Counted from the stretch's first letter, positions 1 through 5,763 are shown. The stretch is 9,824 bases of DNA from Syntrophomonadaceae bacterium (GCA_030526885.1 JAUNBV010000072.1:1-9824), one strand, 5' to 3'. The notes: generated by a model from the sequence alone, not told the origin. Made by a program: numbers and translations.

Positions 1-613
1 TGTGCTTCACTTCATGCACTCTCTGACCCAAATATCTTATGCGTTCGTCTTCCGTCTTAGATACATTGCCCTCGTTGCTGTCCGCTATGTATCTTAGCAG
101 CCGTATCAGTTCCGGGCTCTCCTCGGCATCGTTTTCGCCCTTGGTGTTTAATACTATTTTAATGGCACCGTCGCCAAAGGGCAAGGATAAATCCTGTAAA
201 CATCTGTATTCAAATTCGTACTTGTAACGCCCCTGCCCATACAGGTCAAAATTGCAGATGAAGATGATGAAGCTGGGGGGGAGCTTGTTGTAGTCTATGT
301 CGCCGGCGGGTATCTTCTTGTAGTCTATGAGGCTTTGATAGTAGCGGCTCCTCTTGGGTATGTTCCCGGTGTTGCTGACCTGGACTTCCACGTTGTAGAC
401 GGTTTTCTCGTCGTCTTCGAGGTAGATGTCCAGGCGTATGCCGTGGTATATGGGGTCGGTCTTGACTTCTTCCTGGGCCTTGCTGACCTGTACCTGTTTA
501 ATCTGTTTGTCCAAGATGATTTCGAGCAGCCCCTTGGCGGCGACGGGGTCCCTCATGACTTCGCAGAATAGGAAGTCGTCGATGAGGGAGAGTTCCTGTA
601 AGGTCTTAGCCAT
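1..613 (-). CDS. Rpn-family PD-(D/E)XK nuclease / putative transposase, partial (3' end outside window)
   Basis: Only the first 204 codons are visible; the frame stays open to the left edge. The start ATG (611-613) follows an AAAGGAG ribosome binding site at 8-nt spacing. The protein starts MAKTLQELSLIDDFLFCEVM and carries the arrangement typical of the Rpn/PDDEXK_2 transposase-like family: RLDIYLED (residues 60-67), then YNVEVQ (73-78), then RSRYYQSLID (88-97). The likely catalytic residues are D62, E76 and Q78, forming the D-(n)-ExQ version of the PD-(D/E)XK site. Members are DNA endonucleases linked to RecA-independent recombination, and some have been linked to phage defence; the role here is inferred. 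Full-length relatives are usually around 290-330 residues, so roughly a third is missing. The family is patchily distributed and often multicopy, which suggests an accessory gene. No convincing promoter with both elements was found upstream. Confidence 0.85.
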   Translation of the reverse strand, partial: MAKTLQELSLIDDFLFCEVMRDPVAAKGLLEIILDKQIKQVQVSKAQEEVKTDPIYHGIRLDIYLEDDEKTVYNVEVQVSNTGNIPKRSRYYQSLIDYKKIPAGDIDYNKLPPSFIIFICNFDLYGQGRYKYEFEYRCLQDLSLPFGDGAIKIVLNTKGENDAEESPELIRLLRYIADSNEGNVSKTEDERIRYLGQRVHEVKH

Positions 614-743
614 ATGCCACATCTCCTTTGCCGATTTAATCAGTGCTTACTTTTTATATCCTACTCCTATGTTAGGCCATATATCGGCTTTATGGAAGTT
701 GCTGGCAGCATGTATTTGGGTATGTTTTTAGCATGTTTTTTAA

Positions 744-785
744 GGGGGATAGACTAACCCAGCCGCGGTGGGAAAACAATCCCCC
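744..785. other. Nested hairpin in the gap between the Rpn gene and the tRNA terminator
   Basis: A perfect 7-bp outer stem pairs GGGGGAT (744-750) with ATCCCCC (779-785). It encloses a 4-bp inner hairpin CCCA (758-761)/TGGG (769-772) around the loop GCCGCGG. It lacks a T tract directly after it on either strand, so it is not a normal intrinsic terminator. It could be a structured RNA, the remnant of one, or a chance fold. Apart from this element I see nothing in the 614-834 gap. Confidence 0.3.
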
Positions 786-834
786 GGGTTCAAATTCAAT
801 CGCTTGTGTGGATGTGGGTATCCGCGAAAACATG

Positions 835-870
835 AAAACAGCCTTTTTGATAGTTCAAAATGGCTGTTTT
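835..870 (-). terminator. Intrinsic terminator downstream of tRNA-Trp
   Basis: AAAACAGCC (835-843) pairs with GGCTGTTTT (862-870). After a single T-T mismatch the stem continues as TTTTGA (845-850)/TCAAAA (855-860) around a TAGT loop. Read on the minus strand it lies 13 nt past the encoded CCA of the tRNA and ends in GGCTGTTTT followed by CATGTTTT. A T run is also present when read on the plus strand, so the element may work in both directions. Confidence 0.7.
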
Positions 871-882
871 TGGGCTTTAATC

Positions 883-958
883 TGGCAGGGGAGAGAGGCC
901 TCGAACCCCCAACCCCCGGTTTTGGAGACCGGTGCTCTGCCAATTGAGCTACTCCCCT
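883..958 (-). tRNA. trnW: tRNA-Trp (anticodon CCA)
   Basis: A complete cloverleaf can be folded by hand. The acceptor stem is AGGGGAG/CTCCCCT with discriminator G (886) and a genome-encoded CCA (883-885). The D stem is GCTC/GAGC. The anticodon stem is CCGGT/ACCGG with loop CTCCAAA, giving anticodon CCA at 923-925. The variable loop has 5 nt. The T arm has loop TTCGAGG, with a stem of GGGGG/CCTCT that contains two G-T wobbles. The total length of 76 nt is standard. In many Firmicutes tRNA-Trp lies before secE-nusG; here it is a single-gene unit with its own promoter and terminator, running towards the Rpn nuclease gene. Confidence 0.97.
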
Positions 959-976
959 GCGCTGTCAGCAGGCATT

Positions 977-1005
977 ATTTTATCACAATTATTTTACGGG
1001 CACAA
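977..1005 (-). promoter_or_regulatory. Probable sigma-A promoter of tRNA-Trp
   Basis: On the minus strand, -35 TTGTGC (1000-1005) and -10 TAAAAT (977-982) are separated by exactly 17 bp. Transcription would start about 10 nt upstream of the mature tRNA 5' end at 958. The -10 matches 5 of 6 consensus bases and the -35 only 3 of 6. The -35 lies 1 bp from the -35 of the divergent promoter at 993-1021. Confidence 0.5.
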
Positions 1006-1021
1006 GTTATTTTGTTATACT
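993..1021 (+). promoter_or_regulatory. Probable sigma-A promoter of the serine protease gene
   Basis: TTTACG (993-998, 4 of 6 matches) and TATACT (1016-1021, 5 of 6) are separated by 17 bp. The expected start near 1028 leaves a leader of about 20 nt before the ATG at 1049, with an AAAGGAG ribosome binding site at 1036-1042. The promoter is back to back with the tRNA-Trp promoter. Confidence 0.5.
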
Positions 1022-1048
1022 TTCTTTAATAATTAAAGGAGCGCGAAT

Positions 1049-2026
1049 ATGGCGGAAAAACCACGGTTAGATGAGAATTGGCTCGAAGGCCCGGACGAGG
1101 AGGAATACTTTGATGAGCTGTGGGATGACGGCTATTTCATCGACGAGGACGAGGATTTCGAGGAAAACGGTCAGGATGGCTGGCGTCCTGATGGAAAGGA
1201 TGTAAGGGCGGAGTTTTTTCCTGACGACACCTGGACTGAGGATGATTGGCAGCGCTTTTTTGCCGATGACGAAGCGGAGTCGGAAGCGATGGGCGGGCGG
1301 GGCCTGCCGCGATGGATAGTCAATGTGCTGGCCGGGCTGATACTGTTGGCGTTCGTGGCCATCTGTTTTCCCATGTTTGGCTTTATGGGCGACCGGTTGG
1401 ACTTTTTGGGCGACAGTGCCGCTTTGCGCAAGGAACCTATGGTACAGGAAGCGCTGCCGGCGGTGGTGGCCATTGTGGCCTCGGCCGATGACAGCGCGGT
1501 TCCCGAACGCAGCGGCACCGGTTTTTTTGTCACCGCTGACGGCTGGCTGCTGAGCAATGCCCATGTTACCGGCCAAGCCGACCGCCTGAGAATAGATACC
1601 GCCTCCGGTGATACGTATTTCACGGACCAGTATCAGCAGTTGGGCGGCTTCGATATCGCGGCGATAAAGATCGAGGCCGAGGATTGCCCGTATCTTGATA
1701 TTGAAACGGAAATCATCCCGCGAACGGAGGATAAATACACCATTGTGGGCAATCCGTTGGGCTTTTTGCGCGTAGCCACCCGCGGCCCTATGGTCGGCCT
1801 GCATTACATGGCCGGCACCAGCGAGGAGGAATGGGTATTTGAACTGGACGCCCGCATTCGCGCGGGGAGCAGCGGCAGCCCGGTATTGAACAGCTCCGGC
1901 GAAGCGGTGGGCATAATCTTTGCCACCCGTTTTGATACCGTAAAAGGCGAAACCTACGATACGGCCCTGGCCTTGCCCCTGCAGCAAGTACAGGGTGAAC
2001 TGCGCGAACTGGGAATCATACCGTAG
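1049..2026 (+). CDS. Membrane-anchored trypsin/HtrA-like serine protease with acidic N-terminal segment
   Basis: 325 residues; the ATG has an AAAGGAG site 6 nt upstream. Residues 1-80 are extremely acidic (33 Asp/Glu, 6 Lys/Arg) with recurring aromatic-acidic clusters such as DELWDDGYF and TEDDWQRFF. One membrane helix follows (about 89-113), then a trypsin-like domain (about 133-322). The catalytic triad is readable: His172 in SNAHV, Asp202 in FDIAAIKI and Ser275 in GSSGSP, with the oxyanion region intact. This is the Trypsin_2/HtrA-type fold, but there is no PDZ domain, which most HtrA/DegP proteins carry at the C-terminus. Inferred topology is N-in, with the protease outside the membrane, suggesting surface protein quality control or regulated cleavage. 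The substrate is unknown and the acidic segment is unexplained. It appears to be transcribed alone. Confidence 0.85.
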   Translation: MAEKPRLDENWLEGPDEEEYFDELWDDGYFIDEDEDFEENGQDGWRPDGKDVRAEFFPDDTWTEDDWQRFFADDEAESEAMGGRGLPRWIVNVLAGLILLAFVAICFPMFGFMGDRLDFLGDSAALRKEPMVQEALPAVVAIVASADDSAVPERSGTGFFVTADGWLLSNAHVTGQADRLRIDTASGDTYFTDQYQQLGGFDIAAIKIEAEDCPYLDIETEIIPRTEDKYTIVGNPLGFLRVATRGPMVGLHYMAGTSEEEWVFELDARIRAGSSGSPVLNSSGEAVGIIFATRFDTVKGETYDTALALPLQQVQGELRELGIIP

Positions 2027-2031
2027 GTCCC

Positions 2032-2059
2032 GCCTGAAATCTCTTTAAGGCTTGTTTTT
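2032..2059 (+). terminator. Weak intrinsic terminator after the serine protease gene
   Basis: GCCT (2032-2035) pairs with AGGC (2048-2051); after one mismatch AAA pairs with TTT around a TCTC loop. The tail is TTGTTTTTAT. The stem is short, but the position 6 nt after the stop codon and the T-rich tail fit a terminator for the plus-strand gene. I see no equivalent T tract for the convergent minus-strand gene that ends at 2072. Confidence 0.4.
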
Positions 2060-2071
2060 ATAATTCTTGCG

Positions 2072-3346
2072 TCACGGCGTCGGTTCTGCGGCGGCGGGGT
2101 CTGCCGGTTCTGCGGCGGGGTCTGCGTCCGGGTCTGTGGAAGCATCCGCTGCCGGGGCCGCTGTGGGCTCCGCTTTGGCGACATAAACGAACTGGCCGTC
2201 TTTCACCTGCTTGATGATGACGGTTTTGGCCGCGTCGCCGTTTTCGTCCAGCGTTATGATGCCGGTGGCGCCTATGAAATCGGTGGTGGCGGCCAGAGCG
2301 TCATGGATGGCGCTTCTTTCCAGCGAACCGGCGCGCTCTATGGCGTCTTTGGCCAGGGTGTAGGCGTCAAATCCCAGCGCCGCGAAGGCGTTGATGCTCG
2401 CTTCGGGATATTTGGCCTTGAAAGCTTCCATGAAGTAAGCGGAGATTTCGGTGACCGGTTCTTCCGCCGTAAAGTGAGTGCTAAAGTAGATATCCTGCCA
2501 AGGGGCGGCCTGCTCCAGGAATTCCTGGGCCTCCCAGGTATCGCCGCCCAGCATGGGCATGGCCATGCCCAGTTCGCGGGCCTGTGCGATCAGGGCGCCG
2601 CATTCGGCATAATTTCCGGGCGCAAATATGATGTCCGGGTTGTGGGCGTTTATTTCGGTCAACTGCGCGGAAAAATCCGTGTCGCCGGAGTTGAAGTTTG
2701 CGGTGGCGACGATGGCTTCCTCGCCTTTTACGGCGGCGAAAGCCTCGGTGAAGGAGCCGGACAGGCTCACGGAGTAATCGTTTTGCACATCGCGAATGAC
2801 AGCTGCGGTTTCGGCGTTAAGCGTATTAATGGCAAAATCGGCCATTACCGCGCCCTGAAAGGGGTCGCTGAAGCACACCCGAAAGTAACATTCATTATCC
2901 AGCGTGACCGCGGGGGCGGTGGGAGAGCAGCCGATAATACAGACCTGATTGGCCCGGGCGATGGAGCCGCCGGCTAAAGCTTCGGTACTGCCGTAGCTGC
3001 CGATTATTATGTGCACCTTTTCCTTGCTGATGAGATTCTGTACCGCTTTGGCCGCGGTAGCCGGATCACTGTCGGTGTTGGCGATGATGACTTCCACTGG
3101 CATCCCCAATATTTCCGGATAAAGCTCCCGCGCCAGTTCTATGCCCTGGATGGTCATCTCTCCGCCGGCGGCATTCACCCCGGTCAGCGGTTCAAAAACC
3201 CCTATTTTTACTGGACCGTCAGCCGAGCCCCAAGTCCCGGCGGCGTTTTCCTCCGAACCCTCCGTTGGGCCGCACCCGGCCAACAGCCAACTCATGGCCA
3301 AGGCCATGATTGCGAGAATAACCAACAACTTTTGACTTCTTCTCAT
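2072..3346 (-). CDS. ABC-type branched-chain amino acid (LivJ-like) substrate-binding lipoprotein
   Basis: 424 residues from the ATG at 3344-3346, chosen because GGAGGG lies 9 nt upstream and the product then opens with a lipoprotein signal: MRRSQK, hydrophobic core, LLAGC with lipidated Cys25. An in-frame ATG at 3427 would bury the signal peptide and lacks a binding site. The mature part is a type I periplasmic-binding fold of the Peripla_BP_6 family: KIGVFEPLTG (47-56), TDSDPATAAKAVQNLI (91-106), IIGSYGSTEALAGG (114-127), FAPGNYAECGALI (241-253). Such proteins capture branched-chain amino acids, amides or aromatic and short organic acids for an ABC importer; the ligand cannot be told here. 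Odd points are a 33-residue Ala/Pro/Asp tail (392-424) and five Cys in the mature domain (136, 140, 153, 158, 249). No permease or ATPase gene adjoins it, so it may serve a transporter encoded elsewhere. Confidence 0.88.
   Translation of the reverse strand: MRRSQKLLVILAIMALAMSWLLAGCGPTEGSEENAAGTWGSADGPVKIGVFEPLTGVNAAGGEMTIQGIELARELYPEILGMPVEVIIANTDSDPATAAKAVQNLISKEKVHIIIGSYGSTEALAGGSIARANQVCIIGCSPTAPAVTLDNECYFRVCFSDPFQGAVMADFAINTLNAETAAVIRDVQNDYSVSLSGSFTEAFAAVKGEEAIVATANFNSGDTDFSAQLTEINAHNPDIIFAPGNYAECGALIAQARELGMAMPMLGGDTWEAQEFLEQAAPWQDIYFSTHFTAEEPVTEISAYFMEAFKAKYPEASINAFAALGFDAYTLAKDAIERAGSLERSAIHDALAATTDFIGATGIITLDENGDAAKTVIIKQVKDGQFVYVAKAEPTAAPAADASTDPDADPAAEPADPAAAEPTP
2081..2125. repeat. 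Short tandem repeat encoding the tail of the binding protein
   Basis: Two adjacent copies of a GC-rich unit beginning CGGTTCTGCGGCGG and ending GGGTCTGC: 24 bp (2081-2104), then 21 bp (2105-2125), differing by a 3-bp deletion. They encode part of the Ala/Pro/Asp tail of the LivJ-like protein in frame, so the tail seems to have grown by repeat duplication. Confidence 0.6.
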
Positions 3347-3403
3347 CCTTAATATCCCTCCAGATTTTGTACATGGTGTAAATTTCTTGGTTGTCCTGCC
3401 ATT

Positions 3404-3432
3404 ATTATGCGCTAATTGTCGAGGCACATCAA
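3404..3432 (-). promoter_or_regulatory. Probable sigma-A promoter of the LivJ-like gene
   Basis: On the minus strand, -35 TTGATG (3427-3432) and -10 CATAAT (3404-3409) are 17 bp apart, matching 4 of 6 and 5 of 6 consensus bases. The leader to the ATG at 3346 would be about 50 nt. The -35 box directly abuts the dyad at 3433-3464. Confidence 0.5.
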
Positions 3433-3464
3433 GCTAAGTTTCGCAGGGTGATGCAAAACTTAGC
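3433..3464. promoter_or_regulatory. 32-bp dyad abutting the -35 box: candidate operator or activator site
   Basis: Arms GCTAAGTTT (3433-3441) and AAACTTAGC (3456-3464) are perfect inverted repeats of 9 bp. Inside, after a one-base mismatch, GCA (3443-3445) pairs with TGC (3452-3454), leaving loop GGGTGA. There is no T tract on either side, so it is unlikely to be a terminator. It lies immediately upstream of the -35 box of the LivJ-like gene and downstream of the terminator of the acyl-CoA synthetase gene, where an activator or repressor would bind. The regulator is not in the window. Confidence 0.45.
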
Positions 3465-3477
3465 GTACGGCAATATG

Positions 3478-3513
3478 AAAAGGGATACAGGGGGGCGCTT
3501 CCCCCTGTATCCC
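3478..3513 (-). terminator. Strong intrinsic terminator of the acyl-CoA synthetase gene
   Basis: A perfect 13-bp stem pairs GGGATACAGGGGG (3482-3494) with CCCCCTGTATCCC (3501-3513) around a 6-nt loop. On the minus strand it is followed by TTTTCATATT. It begins 29 nt after the synthetase stop codon and should separate that gene from the downstream LivJ-like gene. Confidence 0.8.
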
Positions 3514-3542
3514 CTGTATTCCCCGGATATTTGGCCCGATGC

Positions 3543-5450
3543 CTATTCGTCCGCGTACATAGCGTCGATGAGGTCCTTATATTTTTCCCGAACCACTTTG
3601 CGCTTGACCTTCATGGTAGGCGTGATCTCGCCGGTTTCCTGCGAAAACTCGTGTTCCAGCAGGGTGAATTTTTTGATGCGCTCGACCTGGCCCAGCGTCT
3701 TCTGGCGATTCTCGATTATTTTTTCATAGTAGGCTATTACCTGCGGATGCTTGATTAAGTCGGCGCGATTGTTAAAGGAAATCCCGGCTTTGGTGGCCCA
3801 GGGCTCAAGGTTTTCGTAGCACGGGACTATCAGGGCGGAGATATATTTCTTTCCGTCGCCCACCACGGCGATGTATTCGATAAAGTGATCTTCCGCCATC
3901 AGGTTCTCTATCAACTGCGGGGCGATATTCTTGCCGCCGGAAGTAATGATGAGGTCCTTTAAACGATCGGTGATATAAAGGTAGCCGTCCTCGTCGAACC
4001 GCCCGATATCGCCGGTCTTGAACCAGCCGTCTTCGGTAAAGGCCGCGCGGGTCTCTTCCGGCTTTTTATAGTATTCCTTGATGACGTTAGGCCCTTTGGC
4101 CTGTATTTCACCGGTATCGGGATCGATCCTGATATCCACCAGGGGAGCCGTAGGCCCCACCGAGCCGAATTTGAAGCAATGGGTGCCGTTCATCGCCAGC
4201 ACCGGCGAAGTTTCCGTGAGGCCGTAGCCGCTGGTGACCAGCACCCCGCAATAGAAGAAGAATTTCTCGATCTCGGGATTGAGCGGAGCCCCGCCGTAGT
4301 TAAAGTGATCGTAATTGGTTCCGAACAGCGCCTGCACCTTGTGCAGCACCAGCTTATTGGCTATCTTGCGCTTCAAAGCCAGGAGGGGGCCCGGCTGGGT
4401 GCCGGCCAGCACCAGATCGCCGTGCTGTTTGGCCACCTTGACCGACCAATGGAAGATTTTCTGCTTCATGGCCGGAGCATCCTTGATGCCGGTATAAAGG
4501 GTGGCATATATTTTTTCAAACAGGCGGGGGGCGGCGTTCATGACGGTGGGGTTAGTCTCCGCCAGATACTGCAATATCTCGTTGTGATCCTCGCAATAAT
4601 ACAGTTGCATCCCCATGGACAGGATGCCGAAAGACCAGGAGCCTTCCAGCACATGGGTCAGGGGCAGCATACACATGGAGGAATCGCCCTCCTTGAAGCA
4701 GCCCAGTTCGGTATGACGGCCCACGCCCCAGGCGTTGTGCATCATGGTCTTATGGGTATGCACCGCTCCCTTGGGCTCGCCCGTGGTGCCCGAAGTGTAG
4801 ATGATTTCGCACATATCATCATAATGGGCTCGGCCCATGATGTCTTCTATTTCCGCTTTGCGCGGCGATTTGCGGCCTTCATCCAGAAAATCATCCCACA
4901 TTATCACCCGCGGGTCGCTATGCACCTTGGTGCCGCGGTGGAAGACCACGATTTTTTCCAGCGACGCACATTTTTCCAGCAGCGGATATGCCTTGTCGTA
5001 ATGCTCCTGTCGGCCCACAAACAGCACCCTGACCTCCGCGTCATTGATTATATAAGCTACTTCTTCTTCCGTATTAGTGGCATAGATGGGCACGGTGACA
5101 CATCTCATCAGCAATGCCCCCAGATCGGACAGGTGCCATTCCGCGCGATTGGCCGAGAAGATACCGACGCGATCCTGTTCCTTGATCCCGGCATTGAGCA
5201 AAGCCGAAGCCACCGCGAACATGATTTCACTCATCTGGTTCCAGGAAAAAGTCTCCCAGTTGCCATAGGGCTTATGATGCAAAGCCGGCAAATCACCGTA
5301 TTTCTTCGTATAATTGACCACCATGACCGCATATGACCGCCACTCGTCCAAATAGCCCTGGAACTCCTTCTCCAGAGCAGCCCGCTCTTGTTTGTACTTT
5401 TCCGTGTAATTGATGGGTCTCGGTATTGCCTTTAGAGTATCGTAAGCCAT
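3543..5450 (-). CDS. Long-chain acyl-CoA synthetase (AMP-forming, FadD15-like)
   Basis: 635 residues, a normal length for the family. The start is the ATG at 5448-5450, with GAGGAGG about 7 nt upstream; an in-frame ATG at 5501 would add 17 residues, lacks such a site and lies across the promoter. The enzyme activates a fatty (or similar) carboxylic acid with ATP to an acyl-adenylate and then transfers the acyl group to CoA in the cytoplasm. All ANL-superfamily motifs are present: phosphate loop YTSGTTGEPKG (218-228), YGLTETSP (409-416), TGDIG with Asp481, hinge region DRLKDLIITSGGKNIAP (495-511) and the C-terminal adenylation lysine in PTMKVKRK (about Lys614). The long insert between motifs and the FAA1-type layout favour long-chain substrates over acetate, but chain length cannot be read from sequence. 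It has its own promoter and terminator. It may serve fatty-acid breakdown or lipid recycling. Confidence 0.92.
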   Translation of the reverse strand: MAYDTLKAIPRPINYTEKYKQERAALEKEFQGYLDEWRSYAVMVVNYTKKYGDLPALHHKPYGNWETFSWNQMSEIMFAVASALLNAGIKEQDRVGIFSANRAEWHLSDLGALLMRCVTVPIYATNTEEEVAYIINDAEVRVLFVGRQEHYDKAYPLLEKCASLEKIVVFHRGTKVHSDPRVIMWDDFLDEGRKSPRKAEIEDIMGRAHYDDMCEIIYTSGTTGEPKGAVHTHKTMMHNAWGVGRHTELGCFKEGDSSMCMLPLTHVLEGSWSFGILSMGMQLYYCEDHNEILQYLAETNPTVMNAAPRLFEKIYATLYTGIKDAPAMKQKIFHWSVKVAKQHGDLVLAGTQPGPLLALKRKIANKLVLHKVQALFGTNYDHFNYGGAPLNPEIEKFFFYCGVLVTSGYGLTETSPVLAMNGTHCFKFGSVGPTAPLVDIRIDPDTGEIQAKGPNVIKEYYKKPEETRAAFTEDGWFKTGDIGRFDEDGYLYITDRLKDLIITSGGKNIAPQLIENLMAEDHFIEYIAVVGDGKKYISALIVPCYENLEPWATKAGISFNNRADLIKHPQVIAYYEKIIENRQKTLGQVERIKKFTLLEHEFSQETGEITPTMKVKRKVVREKYKDLIDAMYADE

Positions 5451-5487
5451 GTCATACCTCCTCAATTCATAATTAATAATGATGATA

Positions 5488-5508
5488 TGGTTATAACACA
5501 ATTAACCA
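5488..5508. promoter_or_regulatory. Inverted repeat over the -10 and spacer of the synthetase promoter: candidate operator
   Basis: TGGTTA (5488-5493) and TAACCA (5503-5508) are perfect 6-bp inverted repeats separated by 9 bp. They cover the -10 box and part of the spacer of the acyl-CoA synthetase promoter, a classic repressor position. Fatty-acid genes in Firmicutes are often controlled by TetR-type FadR repressors, but this sequence is not one I recognise. Confidence 0.35.
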
Positions 5509-5518
5509 CTAGTGTCAA
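5490..5518 (-). promoter_or_regulatory. Strong sigma-A promoter of the acyl-CoA synthetase gene
   Basis: On the minus strand a perfect -35 TTGACA (5513-5518) and -10 TATAAC (5490-5495, 5 of 6) are separated by 17 bp. The expected start near 5484 gives a leader of about 34 nt to the ATG at 5450. Confidence 0.75.
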
Positions 5519-5677
5519 AATTTTTCATATAAAGACAAAGAGCATAATGAGCGGAAAGCCACCTTGAAACACCTGGTGAAGCGCGGCCAGTGGCTGGATT
5601 GGCTGAGGGATAAGGCCGAGTATCGTAGGGGGAGACGCGGAAACTGCCCCTGCGGTTGCCGCTTGTTCGTGCTATAA
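5513..5677 (+). pseudogene. Possible decayed coding remnant, unrecognised
   Basis: The frame is open from the TAG at 5510-5512 to the TAA at 5675-5677, without an ATG. From 5549 it reads ERKATLKHLVKRGQWLDWL and then a basic, Cys-containing end (CPCGC). Codons from about 5564 to 5620 favour G or C at the third position, as in the true genes nearby. A TTG at 5564 could start a 37-residue peptide but lacks a ribosome binding site. The G-x-W-x-x-W-L pattern faintly recalls DUF3102-type proteins, but the match is too short to rely on. It may be the 3' stub of a deleted gene or simply non-coding DNA. Confidence 0.2.
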
Positions 5678-5678
5678 T
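5670..5678 (+). promoter_or_regulatory. Extended -10 promoter element
   Basis: TGCTATAAT is a perfect TATAAT with the TGn extension. The region 17 bp upstream has no good -35 (CTGCGG), which extended -10 promoters can tolerate. Its transcript would cross the ORF at 5716-5763 and the promoter at 5738-5766, and could add a second start for the lipoprotein operon. Confidence 0.35.
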
Positions 5679-5715
5679 GGCAAAAAGTAATGATGTTAGG
5701 AAAGGGAGGGAAGGC

Positions 5716-5763
5716 ATGGTGATAAATATGAAGTGGCTTGACATTTATATTCCATACACATAG
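5716..5763 (+). CDS. Possible 15-codon leader peptide
   Basis: The ATG is 6 nt after AAAGGGAGG and 31 nt after the expected start of the extended -10 promoter. It encodes MVINMKWLDIYIPYT and stops at TAG (5761-5763). The well-placed binding site is the only support. The ORF overlaps the promoter at 5738-5766, so it may be chance or the stub of a lost gene. It has no run of one amino acid that would point to attenuation. Confidence 0.15.
   Translation: MVINMKWLDIYIPYT

Noticed and set aside
783..797. CCGGGTTCAAATTC, resembling a tRNA T arm
   Set aside because: The bases flanking the TTCAAAT loop do not pair, and no acceptor, D or anticodon stem can be built on either strand.
1067..1987. Minus-strand open frame of 306 codons
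   Set aside because: Antisense to the serine protease gene with its intact triad. The product is a compositionally odd Gly/Arg/Gln-rich sequence without motifs.
2303..2977. Plus-strand open frame of 224 codons
   Set aside because: Antisense to the LivJ-like gene; Gly-rich shadow with no binding site.
3344..3427. Upstream ATG (3427) as start of the LivJ-like protein
   Set aside because: It would put 27 polar residues ahead of a clear lipoprotein signal, overlaps the -35 box and lacks a binding site; the ATG at 3346 has GGAGGG.
4179..5336. Plus-strand open frame of 385 codons
   Set aside because: Lies wholly antisense to the acyl-CoA synthetase, whose motifs are complete. It has no recognisable domain or binding site and reads as a His/Gln-rich shadow.
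5502..5744. Minus-strand open frame of 80 codons upstream of the acyl-CoA synthetase
   Set aside because: It overlaps the synthetase's consensus -35 box, has no ribosome binding site and shows no coherent domain.
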